From Dichetophora obliterata (Eukaryota; Arthropoda; Insecta; Diptera; Sciomyzidae): 64,000 nucleotides of DNA. A model generated the notes under the pieces. It made no database searches. It was given only the letters and a program-made list of their open reading frames with translations, and had not been told where the DNA came from. Each line of letters opens with the position of its first letter. The stretch's first letter is position 1. Both the position numbers and the translations under genes were made by a program. The stretch is from NCBI GenBank assembly GCA_963920525.1, contig OY986435.1, forward strand, positions 94,462,000-94,525,999. The letters run 5' to 3'. Shown here piece after piece: positions 32,716-43,576 of the stretch.

Positions 32716-33380
32716 GATAAAATATGAAATGTTTTTGTAATTAAAAATTATCTCATTTATTATTATAGTAAACTTCAATTAATTATTATAAACTTTAATA
32801 TTCAAATAATACTTTTTTATATTAAATTTTTTTCTTGTGATGAAAGTACTTTTGTTTCCTTTTGAAATACAAAAAAATTATTTGTAAAAACTTAAATTTT
32901 CATATTAATAACCAGTTTCGGTTTCGGCCAAATATTATAAAATTTCCAAATATTCGGTTTCGGCCAAAATTCCGGTTTCGGTCGGACACTAACTACGACT
33001 AAAAATGCAGTTGTGAGAATAAAAATGCACTTGTTACGGCCTTTTGATTTCGTTAATAAAAAAAAGACATTTTTTTATGTATGAGTTTAGTTTTGTAGGG
33101 ACTTAAATGGTCTAATTAATTATGTTTGCGTAACGCGACGCAACGTGGCCCCAGCAAATGGCAGATTGCACGTAGCAAGTTGTGTGTTGATTATGCAGAC
33201 GTACATCTACTTAAAAAAGTCAAATCAGCTGCTTTTGTTTATAAAAAGTCAAAAATTTAAATTTAATTTTAATTCAGAAAATTTAACATTCTATGTCCAG
33301 AAAAAGTACAACATCGGTAATTACTAAAAAAAGGGACAAAACTCTAAATTAGTTGTTGAAATTTGTGTTTTAATGAATTG

Positions 33381-33496
33381 AATTGCGAGCTTTAGATAAA
33401 GTAAGTTTTTAAGAAGGCAACAACAAATCTACATAGAGCTAATCACTTAGTTTACTATACAGTCTTAAAAACTTACTTGATCTAAAGCTCGCAATT
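33381..33496. mobile_element. MITE with AATTGCGAGCTTTAGAT termini
   Basis: AATTGCGAGCTTTAGATAAA and its mirror surround a 116-bp hairpin. Related copies are 41354-41767 (longer loop) and a single end at 54869-54898. It lies 280 bases upstream of MPC2 exon 2 within the intron. Confidence 0.7.
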
Positions 33497-33777
33497 AAAT
33501 TCATGTAATAATTTAATAGACTACAAGTTAATTTGCGTTTTAAGTCAATTTTTGAAATAGGGTCTGTTCGAAAATGTATCACGATTTGCAGTATGCGCAC
33601 AACTGGAATTTTTTAAGCGTCCAACTTGCAGCGTGAATTTTTTTGATGCGTATGACGAGTGACGATTGATAGAAAAATGACAATTTAGAACGTTTGACTT
33701 TGCAGTGCTACAAAATTGGCTCTTTTCAAACATTTTGCATGTGCAAATAATCTAATGTCTAGCTTATTTATTTATAG

Positions 33778-34029
33778 GGTCTCGTACTTGCTGGAATAAC
33801 CGATTTGGCCCGACCAGCTGAGAGCTTATCGGTGCCTCAATGTGCCGCTTTAGCCGCCACAGGCATTATATGGTCTAGATATTCACTTGTAATCATTCCA
33901 AAAAATTACAGTCTCTTTTCTGTAAATTTATTTGTTGGCTTAACCCAATGCATACAGCTTGGACGAGCGTGGATGTATCAAATGGATTTGAAAAAGAAGG
34001 AAGCAGAGTCACAAGTGGCACCTGAATAA
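33778..34029 (+). CDS. MPC2: Mitochondrial pyruvate carrier subunit 2, exon 2
   Basis: Second coding exon, residues 68-150. It follows an acceptor (tttatttatag, AG 33776-33777) and begins GLVLAGITDLARPAESLS, continuing with CAALAATGIIWSRYSLVIIP-KNYSLFSVNLFVG and ending in a charged tail, KKKEAESQVAPE. The ATG-independent join to exon 1 gives FFKW-GLVLAG, matching the family's conserved transition into the helices. 'GIIWSRYSLVIIPKN' is near-invariant in MPC2. Stop TAA at 34027-34029; polyadenylation signal AATAAA at 34173-34178. The downstream neighbour (34913-35296) is convergent. Confidence 0.95.
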   Translation, partial: GLVLAGITDLARPAESLSVPQCAALAATGIIWSRYSLVIIPKNYSLFSVNLFVGLTQCIQLGRAWMYQMDLKKKEAESQVAPE

Positions 34030-34172
34030 AAAGGGACCAACTTAGGTATATTTAATTAATGTAGATATTGCTCAATATGCTTTAAACTTTGTTCTTTTTC
34101 AGATAATCATTTTTAGCAAAATTTATTATTTTATTTGTAGTAAGGATATAAAAGTGAAAATATTATTATCTT

Positions 34173-34178
34173 AATAAA
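34173..34178 (+). terminator. MPC2: MPC2 polyadenylation signal
   Basis: AATAAA 144 bases after the MPC2 stop codon in AT-rich sequence. It is the first canonical hexamer after the stop. The actual cleavage site cannot be read from the sequence. Confidence 0.6.
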
Positions 34179-34912
34179 ATATGTACCTACTATATAAAAA
34201 ATAAAAAACTTAAAGCAAACTTATTGTAACTAATAAGTTAGGAGATACGAGTAAAAAGGCAATACATACTTGCGTTATACTTGCATTTTAAAAAAATATA
34301 ACTTTTTTCACCCTCCCCTCTTGAAGTACTTTATCTATAAGTTTTATTTGTTAGACAAAGCAAATATAGGTTCATATAACGTCATTTATGTTTTAGGAAT
34401 ATTATCTTTATTTTCACATTTGGAAGTTAAAAATGTTAAATGAAATAAGTTATCTCAACGGTTACATGCAACATTGGATAAAACATAGATTTAATGCGCT
34501 AATAGGACACATAAATGTGTTTTTAAACAAAATAAGTACTAGATTTATAACATTATCAAGCCTTTTGCAAGTCATTTATTTGCGAAGCATTTAACAATAT
34601 ATAAAATAAATATTTTAAACAATGGGAAAGGCTTAGTTTATAAAATCGTTAACACATTTTTTTTTGCCATCAATAAACTTTTATTCCTAGGCACCGATTA
34701 TGGTTATTTAAAGAAAAAACAAAATAGCCCAACTTAAATAACTTAATTAGTTTTAGATATAATAGCAGATGAGGTTATGCATATTTTTTATTTAATACAA
34801 TAGGTAGTTATAGATAATCACTTGTGTAAAATATTTGGATCCATGTATGTGTATTCGAAAATGCTCTTAATGTAGCAGAGTGTGTTTGTATTGTAATGCT
34901 GGGATTTTTTTA
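34179..34912. other. Convergent 3' region between MPC2 and the Jupiter-like gene
   Basis: AT-rich sequence with several TTTATT words (for example 34343, 34679 and 34788), which are AATAAA on the - strand and so candidate polyadenylation signals for the 34913-35296 gene. No further gene was seen. Confidence 0.45.
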
Positions 34913-35296
34913 TTACCAAAAACCTCCGGAAGAAAAGCCTCCGGGTGGCACACGACCACGTGATGATTGCTCTCCATCACCGTTAGAGTTATTAACAGTT
35001 TCTCTTGCATTGGATTTTGCTGTAGAAGCGTCATCACTTTTAACTGAATCCGTTGTTTGCTTTGCTTGTGTTACTTCTTCTCGCAATTTCTCCACAACTA
35101 TGTTGGCATCTGTTGAGCCCATGCAAGCATTTAGGTTGGAAGAATTTTGCTGGTTGTACTTTGGACGTGGAGCATTAACAGCAACTTCTGGCTCAGCAAA
35201 TATATTGGAATGCCCGCCACCTGGTGGCTTAAGTACTCTACTTGAAGGACGGGCACTGTTTGTAAGCCCAATTTTTAATTCAGTGGAAGTCATCAT
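34913..35296 (-). CDS. Jupiter/HN1 (JPT) family protein
   Basis: 127-residue, intrinsically disordered-looking protein of the Jupiter/HN1 family; fly Jupiter binds microtubules, and vertebrate HN1 (JPT1/2) proteins share short PPGG motifs. Seen: MMTSTELKIGLTNSARPSSR followed by VLKPPGGGHSNIF (residues 20-33), RPKYNQQNSSNLN, a charged helix VVEKLREEVTQAKQ, and a C-terminal RVPPGGFSSGGFW. The RVLxPPGGGxSxIF and C-terminal PPGGxSSGxW boxes are the family hallmarks. There are two tandem Met codons; the start at 35296 gives the full N-terminal motif. TAA stop at 34913. It is shorter than Drosophila Jupiter and may be its smaller paralogue. The + strand open frame overlapping it is a shadow. Coding part appears to be a single exon. 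Confidence 0.85.
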   Translation of the reverse strand: MMTSTELKIGLTNSARPSSRVLKPPGGGHSNIFAEPEVAVNAPRPKYNQQNSSNLNACMGSTDANIVVEKLREEVTQAKQTTDSVKSDDASTAKSNARETVNNSNGDGEQSSRGRVPPGGFSSGGFW

Positions 35297-36000
35297 CGCA
35301 ACGGCTTGTTGTTTTTTATATATTTGTAATGGGAAGTATTAAAGATGCTAAAACACTGAAAAGGAATGATAAAATGTTAACAACTTTTAATGTGTTTATG
35401 ATAAAAGGGTTTTCTGTCAAGTTACAAAACTTTAATTCATTTAAAAAAAGATTGCAACTAAGTGTTTAAATATTAAAATCAGGGCTGTGATAAGGAACAA
35501 TGAGTTTCGTGCCATATTCTACAAAAAAAGTAGAGACATATAGGCCTATTACGGTTCACAACAATACACTGCTGTGTCTTCTTTTAAGTATTAGCAATGT
35601 ACACAATAAAAACAGAAATTACTGTTGTGTTGTGAACCGTAATAGGCCTAATAATAAAACAAAATGTGGACAACTGGTAGTACTTCCAGAAATGTATTCT
35701 TTTAATGTTAGTTCTTTCTGATATATTAATAAAAATGTGTATTTTTTTAATTGTAATATATTATATTGAGCCCAGATGACAGAATCTAGAGTTCAATTTA
35801 TACTCGGAGGTAAGCAGAATGTTTCATTACAATCAGAGAGCAACTTTTGGAAAACAGCCTGTGCTCTTTATGTTTGTGTGCTAGAATGCATAAGCTTATA
35901 GGAGGAGATATGCACATTCTTCTAATTTTATCATTATTAGTTACTAGCAAATTAAAGCAGCTTGGCTTTTTCTGTATTTTGATTTTTTTATAAGTCCTGC
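35297..36000. other. Upstream of the Jupiter-like gene; one MITE
   Basis: Contains the MITE at 35541-35650. The 5' UTR and promoter of the - strand gene should lie here, but I cannot place the transcription start. No other gene was seen. Confidence 0.4.
35541..35650. mobile_element. 110-bp MITE, TA-flanked
   Basis: TAGGCCTATTACGGTTCACA is mirrored by TGTGAACCGTAATAGGCCTA. Its ends are TA-flanked GGCC, consistent with a Tc1/mariner-type TA target, although a palindromic tip makes the exact end ambiguous. Confidence 0.7.
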
Positions 36001-36700
36001 ATAACGGGATTATAAAAAATATTGTTTAAATTTAATTTTTTAACTTAGATTCTGAATATGAATATATTCTTACGTTTTGAAAAGCTTCCATTATTATGAC
36101 CCAAACTTTTGGCTATATCTCGAAAACTATATATTTTATCAGTACAACGCATTTTTATGAAAAGTCGTTAATTAATAAACAACGGCAAACGAAAGTTTTT
36201 TTGAAAATATTTTGTACGTATAACTAGTATATTGAAAATTTCCGTTATTATGACAACAAAATTATTGCGATATCTTGAAAACTACAGATTTTCCCAATAT
36301 AACACATTTTCTTTAGAATTAGAATGAGAAAAACCGTTTAAAATTTAAATTTTTTAATTTGCAAGCAAACATCAAATCGATGTTCATCAAATTTCATTAG
36401 TCTGAAAGGTCAATTAAGTGAATTTGGAGAAATGAGGAAAGATTAACCGTTACTTCACCAATTCAATGTTTTATAATGCTTTCACAAAACCTTTAAAATA
36501 TTAAATTTGTACAACAAAACAAAAAATAGGCCAAAAGTTATATTTGTTTCAATTTCCATTTTCTCCACTCTTTCATAGTACATTTCATATTTATCTGAAA
36601 AAATTGCTTAATTTTGACACAAAACTCAATAAACAGTTTCTATCATTAAAAATCATTATTTTTTGTATAAAATTTTATTTTTTCAGAATGTTATTATATT
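36000..36700 (+). repeat. ~700-bp dispersed repeat (inverted partner at 42880-43576)
   Basis: Matching landmarks in opposite orientation include 'attttgacacaaaactc' (36614) against 'ttttgtgtcaaaattaag' (42948), and 'cttcaccaattcaatgtttt' against the complement near 43095. Similarity is moderate, so both copies are old. The regular 'gttttcaagatat..gaaatt' subrepeats recall a satellite-like or non-autonomous element. No coding. Confidence 0.65.
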
Positions 36701-37730
36701 TTTTACAATGTTACATCTTAAAAACTAATTTCTGTGAAAAAAATTTAAATATTACAAACTACATTATCAAATTTTAATCTTATACTACGTTAACATTGGT
36801 CAGGTCAAATGACTCATTTCAGCCCATTCAGCTAAATGAGAAATGCAGTCATTTCATTTCCCATACAAATTCTAAGTTGCAATTCAACTCATTTAACGCA
36901 TTCAATGGAGAATGTAAAAAAAACACCGAACACACTGAAAACAAAGGAAAGCGTCAAACAACAAATCATTTTACACCACGTGTATCATCATCAATATCAA
37001 CCAGTAAAAACAAAACATTTGCAAACATTGCACAAACATTTGCAAAGAAAATTAATCAACACTGTATGATAGCAAGAATCTCCCTGAAACAAAAGAATTA
37101 AAGAAACTACATAACATGGCTATCGTGTTATATTGTGAGAAACTCTCGCGGCAAAGAGAGGAAACCTTTGTTGAATGTAAGCATAAAATAAAAGACGTGA
37201 ATTTTTTAATAATTAAAGAATAGACTTTTTGAACAAATTAGTAAGCTATGACACTGAAAATTGTCATAGGAATTGAATAATCAAAGAGTGATCAAAATTA
37301 TCAAGAAATAATCGATTCACCAGTTACCGCTTGTCTGACTTAAAATTTCGTGAGTCTCCTTTTATATAATAGTATAGATATAGATGTACTGTATCCCGAT
37401 AATATTTAAAATCCCGATATAAGGAATCTATTTTCGTTTCATGTAAAAAAACAAAATTTTCATTTTATTTTATTTAACACAAATAAAAAGTTTTTGAAAG
37501 ATTATAATTTTCTGAAGTCATGTTTTAAATAAAATAAGTAGTTTTGGGTTATACATTGTTCCAATAATTTTAGATTAAAGATTTACTAATGAATTTCCTG
37601 ACACATCTAGCAGTGCTTTCTTAGCAATACCTATTAACTAATAAGCACACACTTTATAATAAGATTTACATTTATTCTCAAGTTTAACAAATAGTTTAAA
37701 TACAAAATACAAAAAAAAATTTTTTTTTGG
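36701..37730. other. No gene seen
   Basis: AT-rich. A Thr/Asn/His-rich open frame at 36796-37101 has simple composition and no recognisable domain. 37350-37390 carries a TCCTTTTATATAATAGTATA terminus like the one at 39500, probably a retroelement remnant. Confidence 0.4.
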
Positions 37731-37734
37731 ACCA

Positions 37735-37860
37735 AGCTGGGTCTCGAACCCGCGCTCCCGAAAGCTTTTTTTCATTTGTAATGATGCAGAATACGCTGAA
37801 GTTTGTTAACAACTGTGGTAGACGAGCCACATGAGAGGACGTTGGTTCAAATCTGAATAT
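37735..37860. repeat. tRNA-like sequence, both strands
   Basis: On the - strand GGTTCGAGACC (37740-37750, reverse complement) with an upstream CTACCACAGTTGTTAAC looks like box B and box A. On the + strand GGTAGACGAGCC and GGTTCAAATCT (37844-37854) form a second, weaker pair. No cloverleaf can be drawn with confidence, so these are probably SINE- or tRNA-derived relics rather than a functional tRNA. Confidence 0.35.
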
Positions 37861-37909
37861 GTCAGTAATTTTTTTATTTCAAGTAGATATATATATTCAC
37901 CCCAATTAT

Positions 37910-38956
37910 GTAAGTCAACGTCGACGACGACACATTGCGAATTGGTATTGGCGTTGTCAATATTGATGTTTATCGATAACTTTTGTCACATTTTTGGTAT
38001 TGGCTAAGCAACATTGATGTCGGCGTCGACGTGAAACAGTATAAATTCTGTCGACACAGTTTTTGTAGGTGACAGGCACAACGACACATTCTTTTTAACC
38101 GCAAAAGCAGCTGCAGTTAAAAAATTTGTAAGTAAAATTAATTGTTTTCCTTAAATATGCTGTGAATTTACTTAATTTGTGAACTTTCCGACACTTAATT
38201 GATAATGCCTTGCGCAAAAAATCGCAATGTTGTTGCTAACTTAATTTTATTTAAAATTAATGTTTACCGTTTTCCACTTTTCATTGACGGCTCTATTTTC
38301 TTAAAACAAATTTAAACGCTGCTTTGTTTATGCGAAAATAATAAATAAATCTGTAACAAAATAGTATACCTAAGTGTCATAAATATTTTGAAACCCAAAT
38401 TTGCTACAAATTAATCAAGAACTAAAAATCTTGTACGTACATCCGTACGTTGGTATCCGGCAAATTAAAAATATCCGATCTTTGCCTTATGACTTTTCTC
38501 TGAAGCCTAAGGATTCGATTACTATCGTCATCGCTTGAACTTTCGCTGGAATCAGTCCAAATTATGAAAATTTAAGTTGGTGTATTTGTTCTCTAAGTAA
38601 AGTTTGAAATAAAAGTGTATTTAGAAATCTTAAATCACAATAAAAGTGTAACAAATGACAAGGCGACACAAATGGTGGCAGGATGATCTCTTCAACACGC
38701 ACAATGCAGTATTTAACACTCAAACAATTAAATGAAACAATTAAAGTCAAAACAATTAAAAAGTATAAACTGTTTCACTTTTCTTTATTTTTTGTTTATT
38801 TCCTATTATTAAAAAGGAAGATGGTATCAATACTTTTGAATTATCGATAACACATCACAATCAATACAGAATGTTAGTAAATACCTGTATTGTGTTGATG
38901 TCGGCGTCGAAGTGATGTCGAGATAGAATTGATGTCGGCGTCGGCGTTGACATACA
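37910..38956. mobile_element. Foldback element with GTCAACGTCGACG termini
   Basis: TGTAAGTCAACGTCGACG (37910) is mirrored by CGTCGGCGTTGACATACA (ends 38956). Subterminal GATGTCGGCGTCG words occur in both arms (38016; 38900 and 38930), and each arm contains ATCGATAAC-like words. About 1 kb, with no coding frame of note. Confidence 0.6.
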
Positions 38957-39661
38957 CAATAGGTGTGATTGCTTTTCTTTCTAACGTGCATTCTCAAAAA
39001 GGGCTTCTAGCAGGCTTCTTTAAAGTCGCGAGTAAGGAAGGTCTAGAAAATTTTCTCGTTTCATATATAAAAGTTAATGGGCTTGAATATGAGTACGGAA
39101 GGACTAAAAAATTCGTAAGATGGCCTGCTTAGAAGCGCTTCAAAGCCCTGCTTTTGCCCACTGGGTTAAAGCGCTCATTAATACATACTCAATATGGGAG
39201 AGTACAAATGTGCAAAGCTACCCGACACCGCAATAGGAACAATAAGAAACTCTTTAGCAGAGGAAAAGAGAGATAAAGGTTTATGCTGCATGTGTGTGTA
39301 ACAATTTAATGAAGCAATGATTTTTATGTTTGGTTTTTTGGCTACTTTATAAATTAAAATTTTAGTAACTTTTAAGAATGGTTTTAAAAACATAAAGGAT
39401 GCAAGATTTTAAGTCAAACATGTAGCTTTATATTAGTGAAAGTATTACTAAAATCGGTTCAGTAGTTTTTAAGTTTAGCGTCGTCGCAGATACGTGAGAA
39501 GCCTTTTATATAATAGTATAGAAATATAGATTTCCAAATTAGTTTTTACCTATTTTTATTATGAAACTAAAATGTAAAACAATTGAATTAAAATTGAACA
39601 AGTACAATTTAAAGTGAATTTAATTAATATAATAAAAATAATATCAAGATAATAGTATTTA
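38957..39661. other. No gene seen; short foldback and retroelement-like end
   Basis: 38998-39170 carries partly inverted AGGGCTTCTAGCAGG / GGCCTGCTTAGAAGCGCT sequence. 39440-39530 (AAATCGGTTCAGTAGTTTTT to CCTTTTATATAATAGTATAG) resembles the 3' end of insect RTE-like or SINE-like remnants. Confidence 0.35.
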
Positions 39662-40286
39662 AGGCCGCTTTACATTGTCCTACTGTGTGTTACGACATGT
39701 GAGATAGAAAGTATTATTGAATTTCATCATGCTGTCATTTTTAATTTTTGTATGAAGAAATTAATTTTTCGTTTTTAGACATCTCTCAGAGTCGCACCAC
39801 ATTTTTATACTTTACTCTATACTAAAACGTGAAAATTTGAGTAATTAATCGGTTTTTAATGCATTTAAAGCCTCTACAAAGTTCAATAAGCTGTAAAACT
39901 GCTTTCTTCTGTTATTCCATTTGAGTAATAAATTTCAAGTAAGTTTATGGTAAAATGCATCTCTGGTGCGATAGAATGTGTGATAAAATTAAAAACAAAC
40001 CAAAAAATAAAATTTGGTACGACATACCAAAAAAATCAAAACAGACTCGAACACACATTCAGCCTAACCAAAAAACATTTTAATGTCGACTCTAAGTTTA
40101 GTGTGAGCTTTTCTGACATTATTTCTATAGAATTTGTTGTCAAAAAGCTTACACTAAATTTAGAGCCGGCATTAAAATGTTTTTGGTTAGGCTGATTGCT
40201 TTCCGTTGTTTACACCATCTCACATTCCATCACACATGAACATTTTGGCATGTGTTAACACACAGTAGGATAATGTAGAGCGGGCT
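39662..40286. mobile_element. Harbinger-type MITE, TTA duplication
   Basis: TTA at 39659-39661 and 40287-40289. Ends are AGGCCGCTTTACATTGTCCT and the mirror AGGATAATGTAGAGCGGGCT; CTACTGTGTGTTA continues the arms. A 135-bp hairpin (40060-40194) is inserted inside it. Non-coding. Confidence 0.78.
40060..40194. mobile_element. 135-bp hairpin MITE, ATT duplication
   Basis: ATT flanks (40057-40059, 40195-40197). Arms of about 60 bp start CAGCCTAACCAAAAAACATT and mirror almost perfectly around a ~20-base loop. A fragment of the same family lies at about 59850-59895 (GTCAAAAAGCTTGTACTAAA). Confidence 0.75.
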
Positions 40287-40747
40287 TTAGCAAATAATAT
40301 AATATAAACGACACCACACAACGTTATTCATGACTCTGCTTCAATTATATTTTTGATATAAAATTTATTTAACAATTTTGAAGCCAATGGTTTGTTCGGC
40401 GTAGCGCAATATTGCACTGCAACTCTGTTGCGATGCCATGATAATGCGCAGTAAAATGGGTTAAAGAACTATCGAATATTTGCAAGATAATAGAGTTAAT
40501 TAATTCCTTCATTGACGAAGCGGACAATAGGATTTCTTCATAGAACGTCATGCTTTAGTACTGCTGCAATATTGGAGCCGTATGCGTACTAAAGAGCTGT
40601 ACAATTACATTTGAATAGCTTTACAAAACATTTGTGGGGATCGCAATTACTTTCGCACTCTCATTTGCGGATAGCGTTGCACAGTGCACTTTTTTAATTT
40701 TAGGAAGACATTTGGCTTTTTTTTTTTTGTTAAATTTTATAAAAAAA

Positions 40748-41298
40748 TATTATGTTGACTTTATATGATTTAAAATCAAATTCTAAATGTTTGATAGTTT
40801 AAATCATACTTGATTTTAAATACAAATTCTAGTTGTTTGATAGTTTAAAATCGTTTATTGAGCTTAAGGTCAAAGTTAGAACAATTAATTGTTCTAACGA
40901 ATTTTTCCAAAAAAACAACAACAAAGTATTTTTTCAATATGAAAAGGAAAAAATAACTAGCTGATTTTATTTACACAATTTCTGCCCTGCTAAAAGCGTC
41001 ATCAGAAATCTTTGTGATACCCGTGCAAGCGCGCATTAACGCACTGCACCACCGGGGCGATGAGATTCGAAGTGTCAATTTCTCAGTTTTTTTCAATTTC
41101 AAAATTTCACATTTGTTGTTGTATTTCTGTTTTACTTTAGTCTCTATGCTTATGTTATTATATGTAGTCCAACAGCCTGCTGGAAGTCTGCACCAACAAA
41201 GCATGTTTACTGAAGTTGTTTTTAGAATTTTTGCTGATTTTGTTTTCACTATCAAACATTTAGAATTTGTATTTAAATCATATAAAGTCAACATAATA
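40748..41298. mobile_element. Foldback element with tRNA-like core, copy 1
   Basis: TATTATGTTGACTTTATATG is mirrored at 41279-41298. The left arm carries 'tttgatagtttaaatcatac', 'gagcttaaggtcaaagtta' and 'gctgattttatt'. Near the centre (41018-41058, - strand) is GGTGGTGCAGTGCGTTAATG then CGCGCTTGCACGGG, a tRNA-like piece. Copy 2 is 42226-42826, and a stray right arm is at 41958-42140. Confidence 0.65.
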
Positions 41299-41353
41299 AA
41301 TATAGAGGTCATTTAGAAAAAACTTTAATAAAAAAATATTTTTACATAAATTA

Positions 41354-41767
41354 AATTGCTAGCTTTAGATCAAGTAAGTTTTTAAGAAGGCAACAACAAC
41401 AACAACAACTCTGTATAGAATCAATCACTTAGCTGACTAGACAGTCTGTTTCGGAAATCGCTACATTTTCCTCTTCAGTAGTCTTTGAGTGATTAAGCTG
41501 TGATCAACTCACTGTTTAAATTAGTATATGACTTCGCAGATTTAGGAATTCATTCTTTTGAATTGTATGGCTGCTAATCATATGACATTTCAAAGCAGTA
41601 GGCTATTTATAGATCACCGCCATCAACTCTACCAAGTTTACCATATGTTCTAGTTGCTTCTTTATTTATTTCAATATTCATTGGTTTCAGACAGTTTGTC
41701 GAAATGCACCATAGAAATAAAACGAGTTTTGCGCTTCCTTCTTAAAAACTTACTTGATCTCGCAATT
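41354..41767. mobile_element. MITE with AATTGC.AGCTTTAGATCAA termini, long copy
   Basis: AATTGCTAGCTTTAGATCAA at the left and the complement of 'cttacttgatctcgcaatt' at the right. The interior has a CAACAA microsatellite (about 41390-41408) and 'cgctacattttcctcttcag'. Same family as 33381-33496. Confidence 0.6.
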
Positions 41768-42225
41768 TAAATCATGTAATAATTTAATAGATCATAGAAC
41801 TAATTAACTATGGTGGAGCACGGCCAAATAAGTTTAAATAATGTTAAATTAATTAAATAATCTAATAATTGATCGATTTTGGTCAAAGTCATGTGTAATT
41901 GAACATTTGGTTGTGAAAATATCCACCTTTCAGTTAAAACACTAGCTACTGGCGAAGCCAGTAGATTTCTGATGAAGCCTTTAGCATGGCCGAAATTGCA
42001 ATAAAATCAGCTAGTGAGTTTTTCCATTTGATATTGAAAAAACGTTGTTGTTGTTTCTTTGAAAAGATTCGTTAGAACAATTAATTGTTCTAACTTTGAC
42101 CTTAAGCTCAATAAACGATTTTAAACTATCAAACAACTAGGTGCGATGAATCAGTTGCATTACCTTGTTGTCAACTTCAAGCTCTGAGCGACATGTGTTA
42201 TTGTTGTTGTTAAAAAATAGGATTT

Positions 42226-42826
42226 TATTATGTTGATTCTATATGATTTAAATACAAATTCATAATGTTTGATAGTTTAAATCATACTTGATTTTAAATA
42301 GAAATTCTAGTTGTTTGATAGTTTAAAATCGTTTATTGAGCTTAAGGTCAAAGTTAGAACAACTAATTATTCTAACGAATCTTTCCAAAGAAACAATAAC
42401 AACAACGTTTTTTCAATATCAAAAGGAACAACTCACTAGCTGATTTTATTGCAATTTAGGCCCTGCTAAAGGCTTCAACAGAAATCTTTGTTCCCAAAAA
42501 AAAACAACTGTGAAATTGAAACTGAAATCTCAACGCCTCTGTTGGTGTATTGCGCTAAGATGCGCTTACACGAGGCAAGCACGGCCCGGGATCGATTCCC
42601 GCCGGCATCACAAAGATTTCTGATGAAGCCTTTAGCAGGGCCGAAATTGCAATAAAATCAGCTAGTGATGTTTTCATATTGAAAATGTTGTTGTTTCTTT
42701 GGAGTTGGAGCAATTTATTGTTCTAACCTGACCTAAAACAACTAGATTTTGTATTTAAAATCAAGAATGATTTAAACTATCAAACATTAAGAATTTGTAT
42801 TTAAATCATATAAAATCAAAATAATA
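42226..42826. mobile_element. Foldback element with tRNA-like core, copy 2
   Basis: Arms match copy 1 (TATTATGTTGATTCTATATG and its mirror). The core 42541-42610 reads GTTGGTGTATTGCGCTAAG...GGATCGATTCC (42589-42599, one mismatch to box B)...GCCGGCATCAC, followed by the mirrored AAGATTTCTGATGAAGCC arm. The core therefore resembles a tRNA or SINE head enclosed in a foldback transposon. Confidence 0.65.
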
Positions 42827-42879
42827 CTATAAAAATAATAATAACAAGGTCATATAGAAAAACTTTAATTTTGAAAAAA

Positions 42880-43576
42880 TAAAGTTTTATCCAAAAAATA
42901 ATATGGGGTGGTGGTAGCCCTTGATTTTTACCGATAGAATGAATTTTGTGTCAAAATTAAGCAGTTTTTGCAGATAATGAATGATATGTCATATGAAAGA
43001 GTGGGGAACATGAAATTAAAAACAACAAAAATAACTTTTGGCCTTTTTTTAGCACAATTTGAATATTTTAAAGGTTTTGTGAAAACAATATAAAACCTTG
43101 AATTGGTGAAGTAACGTCAAATATTTTCGCATTTCCCCAAAATCACTAAATTGACCTTTCAGACAAAAAAAAATTTATGAACATTGATTTGAATACGGCG
43201 GAGATGTTTGCTTGCAAATTCAAAAATTTAAATTTCAATCGGTTTTTTCTCATTCTAAAGCTAAAAATGTGTTATTTTGAGAAAATCTGTAGTTTTCAAG
43301 ATACCGAAATAATTTTGATGACATAATAACGGGAATTTTTCAAAATACTAGATATACGTACAAAATATATTCGAAAAATCTTTCGTTTACTGTTATTTTT
43401 ATTGATTAACGACTTATCATAAAAACTGAAAAAATCTATAGTTTTAGAGTTATAGCCAAAAGTTTGATATAATAATGGAAATTTTTGAAAACTTAAGGAG
43501 AATATATTCATGTTCAGAATCTAAGTTAAAAAAATTACATTTTTTAATTACAAATTTAAAAATTTTTTACCCTAAT
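42880..43576 (-). repeat. Inverted partner of the 36000-36700 repeat
   Basis: Shares many landmarks in reverse orientation with 36000-36700. It ends at 43576, exactly where the RTE-like LINE begins, so the LINE inserted at its edge. Confidence 0.6.

Larger units (their letters stand above)
28509..33777 (+). other. MPC2: MPC2 intron 1 (5269 bp), transposon-filled
   Basis: GT at 28509 and AG at 33776-33777. Contents include a 2.6 kb TIR-bounded block, a Harbinger-type MITE, a - strand SINE, a pogo/Tigger-like terminus, foldback pieces at 32304-32715 and a MITE at 33381-33496. 31440-31453 is a C-rich run. No additional coding exon was recognised. Open frames inside (29562, 29888, 30824, 33145) are AT-rich and lack similarity. 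Confidence 0.85.

Noticed and set aside
34896..35342. 148-codon + strand open frame
   Set aside because: It is the antisense shadow of the Jupiter/HN1-family gene, which has clear family motifs on the - strand.
36796..37101. 101-codon Thr/Asn-rich open frame as a secreted or structural protein
   Set aside because: Simple AT-driven composition, two overlapping frames equally open, no signal peptide or domain.
37735..37860. Functional tRNA gene
   Set aside because: Box-B-like words exist on both strands, but box A is poor and no seven-base acceptor stem or anticodon arm can be drawn.
40971..41316. Open frames on both strands inside the foldback element
   Set aside because: Both lie in inverted-repeat arms and mirror each other; no domain similarity.
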